Assembly: GCF_001417735.1 (NCBI RefSeq)
Contig: NZ_BBUZ01000023.1
Location: 657,570 to 721,569, forward strand
Direction: 5' to 3'
Length of the DNA stretch: 64,000 nt
Origin: Streptomyces sp. NBRC 110028
GTDB taxonomy: Bacteria > Actinomycetota > Actinomycetes > Streptomycetales > Streptomycetaceae
A program made the position numbers and the translations under genes. Below, one piece after another: positions 16,252-24,696 of the stretch. The notes under the pieces are model-generated. The model ran no database searches. It saw only the letters and a list, made by a program, of their open reading frames with translations, and was not told where the DNA came from. Position 1 is the first letter of the stretch. Every line of letters begins with the position of its first letter.

Positions 16252-17145
16252 TCAATCTCCCGTGATCGAACCGAAGTCCGTGCCGGACCCGATGAAGAAC
16301 CCCGCCACGAGCAGCACCATCGTCCCGGGCACCATGAAGGTGGTGATGACCATGGTCGCCTTCGGGACGGCGCGGGCGGCCCGGCGCCGGGCGTTCTGGG
16401 CGTCGGTGCGGCGCATGTCGTTCGCGATGGCGATCAGTGTCTCGACGATCGGAGCGCCCAGTTCCTCGCCCTGCTGCAGTGCCGTGACGAACTGGGCGAC
16501 CTGTTCGGAGTCGTTCCGCTTCCGCAGTTCTTCGAACGCCTGGCGCCGGCTGACGCCCATGTCCATTTGCCGCAGTGTGATGCGAAGTTCATCCGCCCAG
16601 GGGCCCTCGTACTTCTCCGACACCCGGTCCAGCGCCTGCCGGAAACCGAGCCCCGCGCTCACCACGACCGCCAGCACGTCCAGGAAGTCCGGCAGGGTCC
16701 GGTCGATCGCGTCCTTGCGCTCCCGCACCGCCGCCCAGATCCCGACCTCGATCCAGAACAGCCCGAACACCACCATCAGCAGCGCCAGCAGCAGCTGGCC
16801 CTTCAGCAGCATGACCAGCGCGCCGCCGAAGCCGAGCATCCCGTACACCGCCCGGCGGGCCGCGTACCGGTCGACCGTCAGCCCGCCCGGATGGCCCGCC
16901 AGATCGATCCGGCGGCGCACCCGGGCCACCCGCTTCTCGCCCATCAGCCGCAGCACCAGCGGGGCGTAGCGCATGCCGAGCCGGTCGACGGCCGAGCCGA
17001 CCGCGTTCGTACGGGTCGCCCCGACCTCCAGCGCGACCGCGAGGTCGCTCGGCAGCTTGGCCTCGCTGCGGTACAGCGCGATGCCGTACGCGAGGCCCGC
17101 GACCGACAGCCCGGCCGCCAGCGCCAGCAGCATTCCGAAACCCAT
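16252..17145 (-). CDS. tadC: Tad pilus inner-membrane platform protein TadC
   Basis: 297-aa type II/IV secretion F-family membrane protein. A first membrane helix is at residues 3-23, two central helices lie around MLGFGGALVMLLKGQLLLALLMVVFGLFWIEVG, and one C-terminal helix is MVLLVAGFFIG. The F-domain cytoplasmic core carries the usual LPDFLDVLAVVVSAGLGFRQAL and QFVTALQQGEELGAPI motifs. The start is the ATG at 17145 (GTG at 17151 is possible), 14 bases after the tadB stop codon. With TadB it forms the platform driven by the CpaF ATPase. Confidence 0.9.
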   Translation of the reverse strand: MGFGMLLALAAGLSVAGLAYGIALYRSEAKLPSDLAVALEVGATRTNAVGSAVDRLGMRYAPLVLRLMGEKRVARVRRRIDLAGHPGGLTVDRYAARRAVYGMLGFGGALVMLLKGQLLLALLMVVFGLFWIEVGIWAAVRERKDAIDRTLPDFLDVLAVVVSAGLGFRQALDRVSEKYEGPWADELRITLRQMDMGVSRRQAFEELRKRNDSEQVAQFVTALQQGEELGAPIVETLIAIANDMRRTDAQNARRRAARAVPKATMVITTFMVPGTMVLLVAGFFIGSGTDFGSITGD

Positions 17146-17159
17146 GCCCACTACCCCGG

Positions 17160-18098
17160 TCAGACGTCGATCTTCGACATGCGGCGGATGAGGAAGAAGC
17201 CGATCCCGTACAGGGCGAACGCCCCGATCACCGCGGCCTGTCCCCAGATGGACCCGGTCATGCGGTCCAGCGAACCCGGTGCGATCCGGTTCATCAGCAG
17301 CAGCGTCCCGATGCCCATCAGCGGCACCACATACGCGGTGACGGTCACCTGGGACAGCTGGGTGCGGACCTCGCGCCGGGTCTCCTTGCGCTCCTCCAGC
17401 GTGTGGGTGAGGTTGCGCAGCGAGCTGACCACGGTGCCGCCCGCGCGGTTGGACAGCACCAGCGTGGTGACCAGCACCACCAGCTCCCGCGACGGCAGCC
17501 GCTCCGCCAGTTCGCCCAGCGCGTCGTCGATCGAATGCCCCACGGACAGCTTGTCGGAGACCTTGGACAGCTCCTCGCCCGCCGGGGCCTCCATCTCGTC
17601 CGCCGCCATGCTCAGCGCGGTACGCAGCGCCAGCCCGGCCTGGGTGGCGTTGGCCAGGATGCGGGACAGCTCGGGCAGCTGGTTGATGAACCGTTCGATC
17701 CGCTTCTGCCGCTGCCAGCCAAGGAACCCGAACGCCGACCAGACGGCGACGACGGCCGCGATCGGGCCGAAGAACGACGCCAGCAGCGACGCCGCCAGCA
17801 GCCACAGCCCGGCCGCCGCCGCGGCCGTGTAGACGAAGAACTCGCCGGGGGTGATGTCCAGGCCCGTCGCCGCCAGCCGCAGCTCCAGCCGCCGCCCCGC
17901 CGAGGTGGTGCGCAGCCGCCGGTCCACGCGGGCGAAGCGGCGCGGCCGCCGGGACGATTCCGCCGCCCCCGACTCCGACAGCCGGTCGATCAGCGCGCGC
18001 TGCCGGTCCGTACCCCGGGCGTAGGTGTGCACCCCGGCGACGCCCAGCGTGCCGCACACCAGCGTCGCACCGAGGGTCAGCGTCGCGAGCCGGTCCAT
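17160..18098 (-). CDS. tadB: Tad pilus inner-membrane platform protein TadB
   Basis: 312-aa F-family platform protein, partner of TadC. Membrane helices lie at about residues 6-25, 95-135 and 255-310. The cytoplasmic F domain shows INQLPELSRILANATQAGLALRTAL and LVVLVTTLVLSNRAGGTV, the duplicated family motif. The ATG at 18098 is chosen since GGGAGGT lies just upstream; the ATG at 18113 is part of that upstream sequence. It begins four bases after the cpaF stop codon. Confidence 0.9.
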   Translation of the reverse strand: MDRLATLTLGATLVCGTLGVAGVHTYARGTDRQRALIDRLSESGAAESSRRPRRFARVDRRLRTTSAGRRLELRLAATGLDITPGEFFVYTAAAAAGLWLLAASLLASFFGPIAAVVAVWSAFGFLGWQRQKRIERFINQLPELSRILANATQAGLALRTALSMAADEMEAPAGEELSKVSDKLSVGHSIDDALGELAERLPSRELVVLVTTLVLSNRAGGTVVSSLRNLTHTLEERKETRREVRTQLSQVTVTAYVVPLMGIGTLLLMNRIAPGSLDRMTGSIWGQAAVIGAFALYGIGFFLIRRMSKIDV

Positions 18099-18102
18099 CC
18101 GG

Positions 18103-19476
18103 CTACCTCCCATCCCGCGCGCCGTACGCGCCCGTGTCGTACGCGGCGCCCCGCGTGGTCAGCTGCGCCGGGGAGGCGGCCACCCCGAAGGCGGGCGGCA
18201 CCGCCTCACCGGCCAGTCGCAGCCGCTCCGCCACCCGCTCCGGGAGCGGGAAGCAGGAGAACCGTCCGTGCACGATGCGGTCGGCGCCCATGGGCGCCGC
18301 GTCGAAGCGGCAGACGGTGGCGATGCGGTACTCCTCGTGGCCGTGGCTGTCCAGGAGCGCGATCTCGCTGATCCGGCGGGAGCCGTCGGCGTGCCGGACG
18401 AGCTGGACGATGCAGTCCACGGCGCTGTTGATCTGGTCGCGCAGCGCCTCGTACGGGATCGCCACATCGGACATCGAGGCGAGCGTCTGCAGCCGCATCA
18501 GCGCGTCCTCGGCGCTGTTGGCGTGGACGGTGGCGAGCGAACCGTCGTGGCCGGTGGACATGGCCTGCAGCATGTCCAGGGTCTCGCCGCCGCGCACCTC
18601 GCCGACGATGATGCGGTCGGGGCGCATCCGCAGCGAGTTGCGGACCAGGTCGCGGATGGTGATCCGGCCCTTGCCCTCGACGTTGGGCGGCCGGGACTCC
18701 AGCCGGATGACATGGGTCTGCTGGAGCTGGAGTTCGGCCGCGTCCTCGACGGTGATGATCCGCTCGCCGTCCGGGATCAGCCCGGAGAGCGCGTTGAGCA
18801 GCGTGGTCTTTCCGGAGCCGGTGGGCCCGGAGACGACGACGTTGAACTTGCCGCGCACCAGTGCCGCCAGCAGCATCAGCATCTGCTCGTCCAGCGTGCC
18901 CATGCCGATCAGCTGCTTGAGGGTGTAGGCGCGCGGGAAGCGGCGGATGGTGAGGGTGGCGCCGGTGAGCGCCAGCGGCGGGATGATCACGTTGACCCGC
19001 TCACCGGACGGCAGGCGGGCGTCGACCATCGGATTCGACTCGTCCACCCGCCGGTTGACGGTGGAGACGATGCGCTCGATGGTCTGCATCAGCTGCTCCT
19101 CGGACGCGAACCGGACGGGCACCAGCTCGACCCGGCCCGCCCGCTCCACGAAGATCTGGTCCGGACCGTTGACCATGATCTCGGTGATGGAGGCGTCCTC
19201 CAGCAGCGGTTCCAGCACGCCGAGGCCCAGCGCCTCGTCCACCACCCGGCGGATGAGCTGGGAGCGTTCGCCGGTGGACAGCACCGGGCCCTCGCGGCTG
19301 ATGATGTGGCCCAGCACGCGCTCCAGCCGGGTCCGGCGCTCGGCGGCGGCCAGCGAGGACATCTCCGCGAGGTCGATCTCCTCCAGCAGCTTGGCGCGGT
19401 AGACGGCCACGAGATGCCCGTCCTGGCGGCCCTCCGCGGGCCCCTCGGGCGCGTTGATCCGGGACCGCAGGCTCAT
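18103..19476 (-). CDS. cpaF: Tad secretion ATPase CpaF/TadA
   Basis: 457-aa hexameric ATPase that powers Tad pilus assembly. An N-terminal helical domain leads into the VirB11/PilB-like core: Walker A GPTGSGKTT at residues 217-225, Asp-box ITVEDAAELQL, and Walker B/His region IIVGEVRGGETLDMLQAM with SLATVHANSA. All key residues look intact. The start ATG at 19476 overlaps the stop of the upstream TadE gene (ATGA), indicating translational coupling. Central gene of the operon. Confidence 0.94.
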   Translation of the reverse strand: MSLRSRINAPEGPAEGRQDGHLVAVYRAKLLEEIDLAEMSSLAAAERRTRLERVLGHIISREGPVLSTGERSQLIRRVVDEALGLGVLEPLLEDASITEIMVNGPDQIFVERAGRVELVPVRFASEEQLMQTIERIVSTVNRRVDESNPMVDARLPSGERVNVIIPPLALTGATLTIRRFPRAYTLKQLIGMGTLDEQMLMLLAALVRGKFNVVVSGPTGSGKTTLLNALSGLIPDGERIITVEDAAELQLQQTHVIRLESRPPNVEGKGRITIRDLVRNSLRMRPDRIIVGEVRGGETLDMLQAMSTGHDGSLATVHANSAEDALMRLQTLASMSDVAIPYEALRDQINSAVDCIVQLVRHADGSRRISEIALLDSHGHEEYRIATVCRFDAAPMGADRIVHGRFSCFPLPERVAERLRLAGEAVPPAFGVAASPAQLTTRGAAYDTGAYGARDGR

Positions 19477-19871
19477 GGCCGTCCTCCCGCCGCCTGGAGC
19501 TGTCCGTCGTCGCACGGCATGGTGGCGCTCCTCTCCGCGCTGCCGAAGCCGTCGAAGCCGGGGATGACCGAGGGGATCTTCACCGTCGCGGTCGCCTGTG
19601 CCTCGCCGCCGCCGCAGCTGCCGCCGCTGATGTTGGTGCCGCCCGCCAGCCAGCCGCTGATCGCCGCCTTCCCGGCGGTGTCCGGGGTGCCCGGTTCGTC
19701 CAGCGAGCCGGTACGCGCCGCCGCCCGGGCCGCCGTGCCCGCCTGCTGGACGGCGTACGCGGCGATCCCCAGCTGGACGGCGGCCAGCGCGACGAGGATC
19801 AGGATCGGCAGAAAGCCGAGGAATTCGATCGACGCCGAGCCCCGGTCGCGTCCGGTCCTCCAACGGGTCAT
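19473..19871 (-). CDS. TadE-like minor pilin
   Basis: 132-aa pseudopilin. A short basic head (MTRWRTGRDRGSASIEF) leads into the hydrophobic helix LGFLPILILVALAAVQLGIAAYAV, preceded by the G-S/A-x-x-x-E pattern cut by prepilin peptidase. The outer part has a Gly/Cys-containing segment (GGSCGGGEA) and a second Cys near the end (PCDDGQ), probably a disulfide. It starts 14 bases after the CpaE-TadE fusion gene and overlaps cpaF by four bases. Confidence 0.85.
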   Translation of the reverse strand: MTRWRTGRDRGSASIEFLGFLPILILVALAAVQLGIAAYAVQQAGTAARAAARTGSLDEPGTPDTAGKAAISGWLAGGTNISGGSCGGGEAQATATVKIPSVIPGFDGFGSAERSATMPCDDGQLQAAGGRP

Positions 19872-19885
19872 CGCTGTACGCCCCC

Positions 19886-21676
19886 TCACTGCCCCGCGCC
19901 CGCCATGGTGTCCGTCTCGTCCGCGGCGCCCGCCGCACCGGTCACCGTCCACGGGAAGTCGGCGGCGCCCGGGAACAGAATCGGCACGCTCAGCTTCACC
20001 GTCGACCGGTACACCGTGCCGTCGCCCGCGCCGGGGCAGTCGATCTCCGCGCTCCAGGAGCCGGGGATGTCGTCCTGCGCCGCGGCCTGGCAGGCGGCGG
20101 CGCCCTTGGCCGCGCCCGCCCGGGCGCCCTTGTCGGCCGCGTTGCCCGCGAGCGAGTACGTATAGCCGACGAGGACGAGCTGCCAGACCACCGCGAGCAC
20201 GATGAGCGCCAGCGGCAGGACGCCGATGAACTCCACCGTCACCTGACCGCGGTCGCCGCCCCGCTTGCGCAGGAAGCGGCCGGTGGCGGACGGGGGGATC
20301 TCGTTCAGCGCGTCCGTCCCCGGGCCCGCGTCGCCCCCGTCACCGTCGTCGGCCTGCCCCGCTCCTATGGCACGGCGCCGCCGCAGCCCGGGCAGCGTGC
20401 GGTCGCCGCCCTGGGAGCCCTGGCCGCCGTGGGTGCCCTGGCCGCCGTGACCGTGCCCGCCCCGGTGGGCGGCGCGGCGGCCGGGCGGGGGCGTGCCCTG
20501 CGCTCCGTCCACCAGGCCCAGTTCCCCGGCGAGCCCCCACAGCGCCTGCTTGACGGCGGACTTGGCGTCCAGGTCCTGCATGCGGCCGGAGTCGACGGCG
20601 GGCTGCAGCTCCTTGAACCCGGCCGGGATCGCCGTCCGCGCCACCGCCGTACCCGTGGCGCGCGCGACCAGCTGCGGCTGAATCTCGGCGCTGCGGGTGT
20701 GCCGGTTGACGACCGTCACGGTCTCCTCGGCCTTGCGGATCTGGAGCCGGTCCCACAGCCGCACCATCCGCTTGGCGGCCCGCACCGCGACCACGTCCGG
20801 GGTGGTGACCAGCAGCGCGGTGTCGGCCTGTTCGACGATGGCGGCGCCCGCCGACGTCATCTGCGTACCGCAGTCGACGACCACCAGCTCGAACCGGGTC
20901 CGCAGCGCGCCGATCACCTGCCGGGCCGCCCGGTCGGTGACCTCCTCGCCGCGCTCCCCCTCCCCCGGCGCGAGCAGTAGCCCGAGCCCGGTGTGGTGGG
21001 TGAAGACCGCGTCCTGGAGCACCCGCGGCGAGATGTCGGTGATCTGGGCCAGGTCGGCGATGGAGCGCCGGAACTGGACGTCGAGGTACGAGGCCACGTC
21101 GCCGGACTGGAGGTCCAGGTCGACCAGGGCGACCGTGCGGCCCGCCGCCCGCGCGGCCAGCGCCAGCTGGACGGCGGTGACGGTCGTACCGACCCCACCC
21201 TTGGCGCCCGCGACGGCGACCAGCGTGCCGCCCGGCCCGGTGGCGGCCACGTCGCCGCCGCCCCCGAGGTGGCGCCGTACGCCGGCGGCCCACTGGGCGG
21301 CGGCCTGGACACGGGCCGCCAGCTCGTCGTATGACAGCGGCAGCCCCGCGATGCCGCGCGCGCCCGCGTCCATGGCGGCCGAGTACAGGGCCGGTCCCGC
21401 GTCGCCGGTGACGAGCACCACGCCCACCGCCGGGAAGCGCAGCGCCACCTCGCGGATCAGCTCCAGGGCTGGGGAGGGGCCGATCCGCTCATGGACGAGG
21501 ACGACCTCCGGCAGCTCCTCCAGGGAGGCGGCGGCCAGCGCGGCGAGGGCGTCCAGCAGCCGGGTCGAGTCGCCCACCGGCGCCGACGGTTCGACGCCGG
21601 GCAGCTGGCCGAGCAACCCGCCGATGGCGCGGGCCGCGTCGGGGTCGCCGACGGCCGGGAGGATTCTGATCGTCAC
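19886..21676 (-). CDS. CpaE-like MinD ATPase fused to a C-terminal TadE pseudopilin domain
   Basis: 596-aa single frame with two parts normally encoded separately. Residues 1-130 resemble a degenerate receiver domain (VVLVTGDAGPALYSAAMDAGARG). Residues 148-395 are a MinD/ParA-type ATPase with the deviant Walker A AGAKGGVGTT (KGGVGTT at 159-165), VALVDLDLQSGD and VVVDCGTQ. A Gly/His/Gln-rich linker (about 395-440) leads to GQVTVEFIGVLPLALIVLAV (from about residue 477), a full TadE segment plus a 90-residue outer domain with cysteines. CpaE proteins localise Tad machinery in other bacteria. An internal GTG at the start of the TadE part lacks a ribosome site, so a real fusion is likely. Confidence 0.83.
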   Translation of the reverse strand: MTIRILPAVGDPDAARAIGGLLGQLPGVEPSAPVGDSTRLLDALAALAAASLEELPEVVLVHERIGPSPALELIREVALRFPAVGVVLVTGDAGPALYSAAMDAGARGIAGLPLSYDELAARVQAAAQWAAGVRRHLGGGGDVAATGPGGTLVAVAGAKGGVGTTVTAVQLALAARAAGRTVALVDLDLQSGDVASYLDVQFRRSIADLAQITDISPRVLQDAVFTHHTGLGLLLAPGEGERGEEVTDRAARQVIGALRTRFELVVVDCGTQMTSAGAAIVEQADTALLVTTPDVVAVRAAKRMVRLWDRLQIRKAEETVTVVNRHTRSAEIQPQLVARATGTAVARTAIPAGFKELQPAVDSGRMQDLDAKSAVKQALWGLAGELGLVDGAQGTPPPGRRAAHRGGHGHGGQGTHGGQGSQGGDRTLPGLRRRRAIGAGQADDGDGGDAGPGTDALNEIPPSATGRFLRKRGGDRGQVTVEFIGVLPLALIVLAVVWQLVLVGYTYSLAGNAADKGARAGAAKGAAACQAAAQDDIPGSWSAEIDCPGAGDGTVYRSTVKLSVPILFPGAADFPWTVTGAAGAADETDTMAGAGQ

Positions 21677-21701
21677 CGCGGCACCTCCTCACTCTTCTCC
21701 G

Positions 21702-22406
21702 TCATTTGTCGCCGTCGAGGGTGTAGGTGCGGTCGCGCGGCGCCACGGGGGCGTCCGCGCCCGGGCCGATCAGGGCGAGCCGTACGTGTGAGGCGAACGA
21801 CTCGGCGTACGCGACGCGCTGCGCGTCCTTGGTGTCGAGCGCGAAGGTGATCGGCACCGCCTGGTCCACGCGCCGCTCGTCGCCCTCGTCCGGCTTCAGC
21901 GCGGACAGCTTGCCGACGTCGATGACCTCCGCCTCGTCGACGATCAGCTTGGAGACGGACTCCTCGCCCTGCGCCTTGCCCTCGAAGGTGGCGTAGATGT
22001 TGACCTTCGCACCGGGGGTGATCTTGCCCGCGACGCCCGTCGCGGCGTCGATCATGATGGCGATCTCCTGCTGCCCGGCTTTCAGCGCCGGGCGGTTGGC
22101 GATCATGTCCGTCTGGAGCAGCGATCCCCGGCTGAGCTTGGCCGCGGCTATCCTGCCGCGCACCTCGGAGAGATCGGTGACGGCGGTGGAGGGCACCCAG
22201 CGCTCGGGCATCGACACCTTCTCGAAGTCCCCCGCGGTCAGCGCCTGATACGCCTCGATGTTCCCCTTCAGCTTGTACGCGGTCGTCTCGGGACCGACCT
22301 TCGACTCCACGTCGTTGACGACGGAGAGCACCCCGGCGAACGCGCCACCGGCGCACAGGACCGACAGGACCAGCAGGATGACTCCGCGTCGCTGGCGAGA
22401 ATTCAT
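21702..22406 (-). CDS. cpaB: CpaB/RcpC-like pilus assembly protein (SAF domain)
   Basis: 234-aa exported or membrane-anchored protein. One N-terminal membrane helix (GVILLVLSVLCAGGAFAGVL) is followed by an SAF/beta-clip domain characteristic of CpaB: ALTAGDFEKVSMPERWVP, then GRIAAAKLSRGSLLQTDMI and TPGAKVNIYATF. CpaB in Gram-negative Tad systems guides the secretin; actinobacteria lack an outer membrane secretin, so its job here is probably wall passage or pilus stability. ATG at 22406; located 25 bases before the CpaE-TadE gene. Confidence 0.88.
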   Translation of the reverse strand: MNSRQRRGVILLVLSVLCAGGAFAGVLSVVNDVESKVGPETTAYKLKGNIEAYQALTAGDFEKVSMPERWVPSTAVTDLSEVRGRIAAAKLSRGSLLQTDMIANRPALKAGQQEIAIMIDAATGVAGKITPGAKVNIYATFEGKAQGEESVSKLIVDEAEVIDVGKLSALKPDEGDERRVDQAVPITFALDTKDAQRVAYAESFASHVRLALIGPGADAPVAPRDRTYTLDGDK

Positions 22407-22434
22407 GGACGGGCAACCTCGTGAGTGGGGGCGT

Positions 22435-23337
22435 TTACCGGCTGGTCAGGGCGGGTCGCTCGGCGGACTGGGTCAGGGCGGGGATCTCATCGCCGCGCGG
22501 CACCGGACAGGAGCAGAAGGCGCAGCGGTCCCCGATGAGTTCGAACCCGCACCAGTGGCACTCCTCTTTCCGTACGGACGCCACGAGTTGGTAGAGCACG
22601 GAGAGGTCCGGGATGGCCGCCGCGAATTCGATCAGCTTCGCGGTGCCCCACCAACGCGCCGACTCGGCGGGCAACGGCACCTCCTGGACGTCCCCGACGC
22701 CCCAGGAGGGCGCCAGCGCCCCGCTGACCCAGTCGTCGCGCGGGGCCGTCCCATGCCCGTGGCTGGTGAGCTGGCCGCGCGCGATGGTCATGTGGGTGGC
22801 GAAGGCGGGCCCGGGCAGCGCGCCGCCCCCACCCACCTTGACCAGCTGCGGCTCGGGGTGCGCGAGCACGGCGAACTGGGCGCCCGGCATCCAGGACTTG
22901 ACGTGCGAGGTCAGGCTCACCGGCACCCGGTCCAGCTTGGCGACGCTGCCGAGCAGCGCGCCCGCGTGCACGTAGTGCGCCAGCAGCCGGGCGGAACAGG
23001 CCAGCACGCCCGGGCTGATGTCGGAGACGGACAGCTGCCGCAGCTGACGGGCGATGACCGCGACGGCCAGCGGCGGCAGTTCGAGCGGGCACAGCGCCAT
23101 CCGTTCGCTCTCCAGGACCGAGCGCACGGTGTGCAGCCTGCGGATGAAGGGCGGCGGGGTGGCGGCGGGATAGAGCGCCACCAGATAACCCTGGTGCTCC
23201 AGGAGCGCCCCGACCTCGGCGAGCGCGTCGTCCAGCGACTGCTCCTCCGGCGGCCGCAGCACTACGGCCGACGGAGTCTGCCCGTCGGGCGGTGGAAGCA
23301 CCAGCTCACGGCTGGTGACTGCTATCGCGGTGGGCAC
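22435..23337 (-). CDS. Tad-linked unknown protein with C-terminal zinc ribbon
   Basis: 300-aa protein I do not recognise as a named family. It appears soluble: no signal peptide or membrane helix. Near the C-terminus is a two-knuckle metal site, CHWCGFELIGDRCAFCSC, likely a zinc ribbon. The middle part (AVIARQLRQLSVSDISPGVLACSARLLAHYV) looks helical. GTG start at 23337 after GACGGGG. It is the first gene of the minus-strand Tad run, 28 bases before cpaB, so it may be a cytoplasmic regulator or assembly factor for the pilus. Confidence 0.72.
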   Translation of the reverse strand: MPTAIAVTSRELVLPPPDGQTPSAVVLRPPEEQSLDDALAEVGALLEHQGYLVALYPAATPPPFIRRLHTVRSVLESERMALCPLELPPLAVAVIARQLRQLSVSDISPGVLACSARLLAHYVHAGALLGSVAKLDRVPVSLTSHVKSWMPGAQFAVLAHPEPQLVKVGGGGALPGPAFATHMTIARGQLTSHGHGTAPRDDWVSGALAPSWGVGDVQEVPLPAESARWWGTAKLIEFAAAIPDLSVLYQLVASVRKEECHWCGFELIGDRCAFCSCPVPRGDEIPALTQSAERPALTSR

Positions 23338-23520
23338 GTCGGCTACCCCGTCTCACGTCGTCGCCGACCGGCGGCGGCCGCAGTTCATGAACTGCCCCTG
23401 GCTGGTGCATCGTCACTTTATCCACGAAAGCCGCGTGAGAGAACAGTTCCTCTGCGTTACACCCTCCTGGTGACGGTGCGGCCCCCGCGCGGCCCCCACC
23501 CAGCTATTTACGCCATGGTC

Positions 23521-23549
23521 TTGACAACCGCATTGGTCTGGACCACCTT
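23521..23549 (+). promoter_or_regulatory. Chitinase promoter with DasR-type operator
   Basis: TTGACA at 23521-23526 is a perfect -35 box. Just after it, TGGTCTGGACCA (23534-23545) closely matches the published DasR-responsive element of Streptomyces (core TGGTCTAGACCA), differing at the central A. The operator lies between -35 and the expected -10, so bound DasR would block the promoter until aminosugar phosphates release it. Confidence 0.75.
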
Positions 23550-23621
23550 GGTCGCACGCCTCAGGGGCCCCTGGACGCGCACAGGCACCACCTCCCTTCC
23601 CCCCACACATCGGAGGCTGTC

Positions 23622-24608
23622 GTGGCACGCGCACACATCAGGAAGAGGCTGCTCGGAGTGGCGGCGGTCGCCGCGCTCGCCGCCGGCGGACCGCTGTCCA
23701 CCGGCTCCGCCGACGCGGCCGGCGCCGCCGTACCGGCGCACGCCGTCACCGGTTACTGGCAGAACTTCGACAACGGCGCGACCGTGCAGAAGCTGCGTGA
23801 CGTCCCGGACGACTACGACATCATCGCGGTGGCCTTCGCGGACGCCACCGGCACCCCGGGCGGTGTCGACTTCCGCCTCGACCCGGCCGTCGGCTACACG
23901 AGCGAACAGCAGTTCAAGGACGACATCAAGGCCAAGCAGGCGGCCGGCAAGTCCGTCATCATCTCCGTCGGTGGTCAGAACGGCACGGTCTCGGTCGCCG
24001 ACGACGCCTCGGCGGACGCCTTCGCCGCCTCCATCACCGGCCTGATGGACGAGTACGGCTTCGACGGCGTCGACATCGACCTCGAAAACGGCGTCAACAG
24101 CACCTACATGGCCAAGGCGCTCAAGGCCGTCCACGACGAGAAGAGCGATGTCGTGGTGACGATGGCGCCCCAGACGATCGACATGCAGTCGACGTCCACC
24201 GAGTACTTCAAGACGGCCCTGGCCATCAAGGACTTCCTCACCGTCGTCAACATGCAGTACTACAACAGCGGCTCGATGAACGGCTGCGACGGCAAGGTCT
24301 ACGCCCAGGGCTCGGTCGACTTCCTCACCTCCCTCGCCTGCGTCCAGCTCGAAGGCGGCCTCGACCCGTCCCAGGTCGGCATCGGCGTCCCCGCCTCGCC
24401 CAAGGGCGCCGGCTCCGGCTATGTCGAACCGTCCGTGGTGGGCGCGGCCCTGGACTGCCTCGCCAAGGGCACCGGCTGCGGCAGCTTCAAGCCCGCCAAG
24501 ACCTACCCCGGCATCCGTGGCGCGATGACCTGGTCCACCAACTGGGACGCGGCGGCGGGCAACGCCTGGTCCAAGGCGGTCGGCCCGCACGTCCACGGCC
24601 TGCCGTAG
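23622..24608 (+). CDS. Secreted GH18 chitinase
   Basis: 328-aa exported endochitinase. Signal peptide at residues 1-33 (ends SADAAGA). The catalytic domain fills the rest and shows the family 18 motif FDGVDIDLE with the proton donor E155, the SVGG strand (115-118), MQYYN and the C-terminal MTWSTNWD. There is no carbohydrate-binding module, so it is a minimal chitinase of about 30 kDa, like the compact Streptomyces ChiC/D class. GTG start at 23622 behind GGAGGCTG. Expression is probably controlled by DasR (operator 23534-23545) and chitin products. Confidence 0.93.
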   Translation: MARAHIRKRLLGVAAVAALAAGGPLSTGSADAAGAAVPAHAVTGYWQNFDNGATVQKLRDVPDDYDIIAVAFADATGTPGGVDFRLDPAVGYTSEQQFKDDIKAKQAAGKSVIISVGGQNGTVSVADDASADAFAASITGLMDEYGFDGVDIDLENGVNSTYMAKALKAVHDEKSDVVVTMAPQTIDMQSTSTEYFKTALAIKDFLTVVNMQYYNSGSMNGCDGKVYAQGSVDFLTSLACVQLEGGLDPSQVGIGVPASPKGAGSGYVEPSVVGAALDCLAKGTGCGSFKPAKTYPGIRGAMTWSTNWDAAAGNAWSKAVGPHVHGLP

Positions 24609-24641
24609 CCCCACCCGTCCAGCACGGTCGTTCGACGAATA

Positions 24642-24678
24642 CCGGTGCGCCCAGGCCATGGAGGCCGGGGCGCACCGG
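24642..24678. terminator. Bidirectional terminator between chitinase and protease genes
   Basis: Perfect 11-bp stem CCGGTGCGCCC / GGGCGCACCGG with a 15-base loop, in the gap between convergent genes. Confidence 0.7.
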
Positions 24679-24696
24679 CTCATGTCACGACTTGCG

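Noticed and set aside
19886..20240. Separate TadE gene starting at an internal GTG
   Set aside because: No ribosome site precedes the internal GTG and the frame is continuous from the CpaE part; treated as a fusion with the alternative noted.
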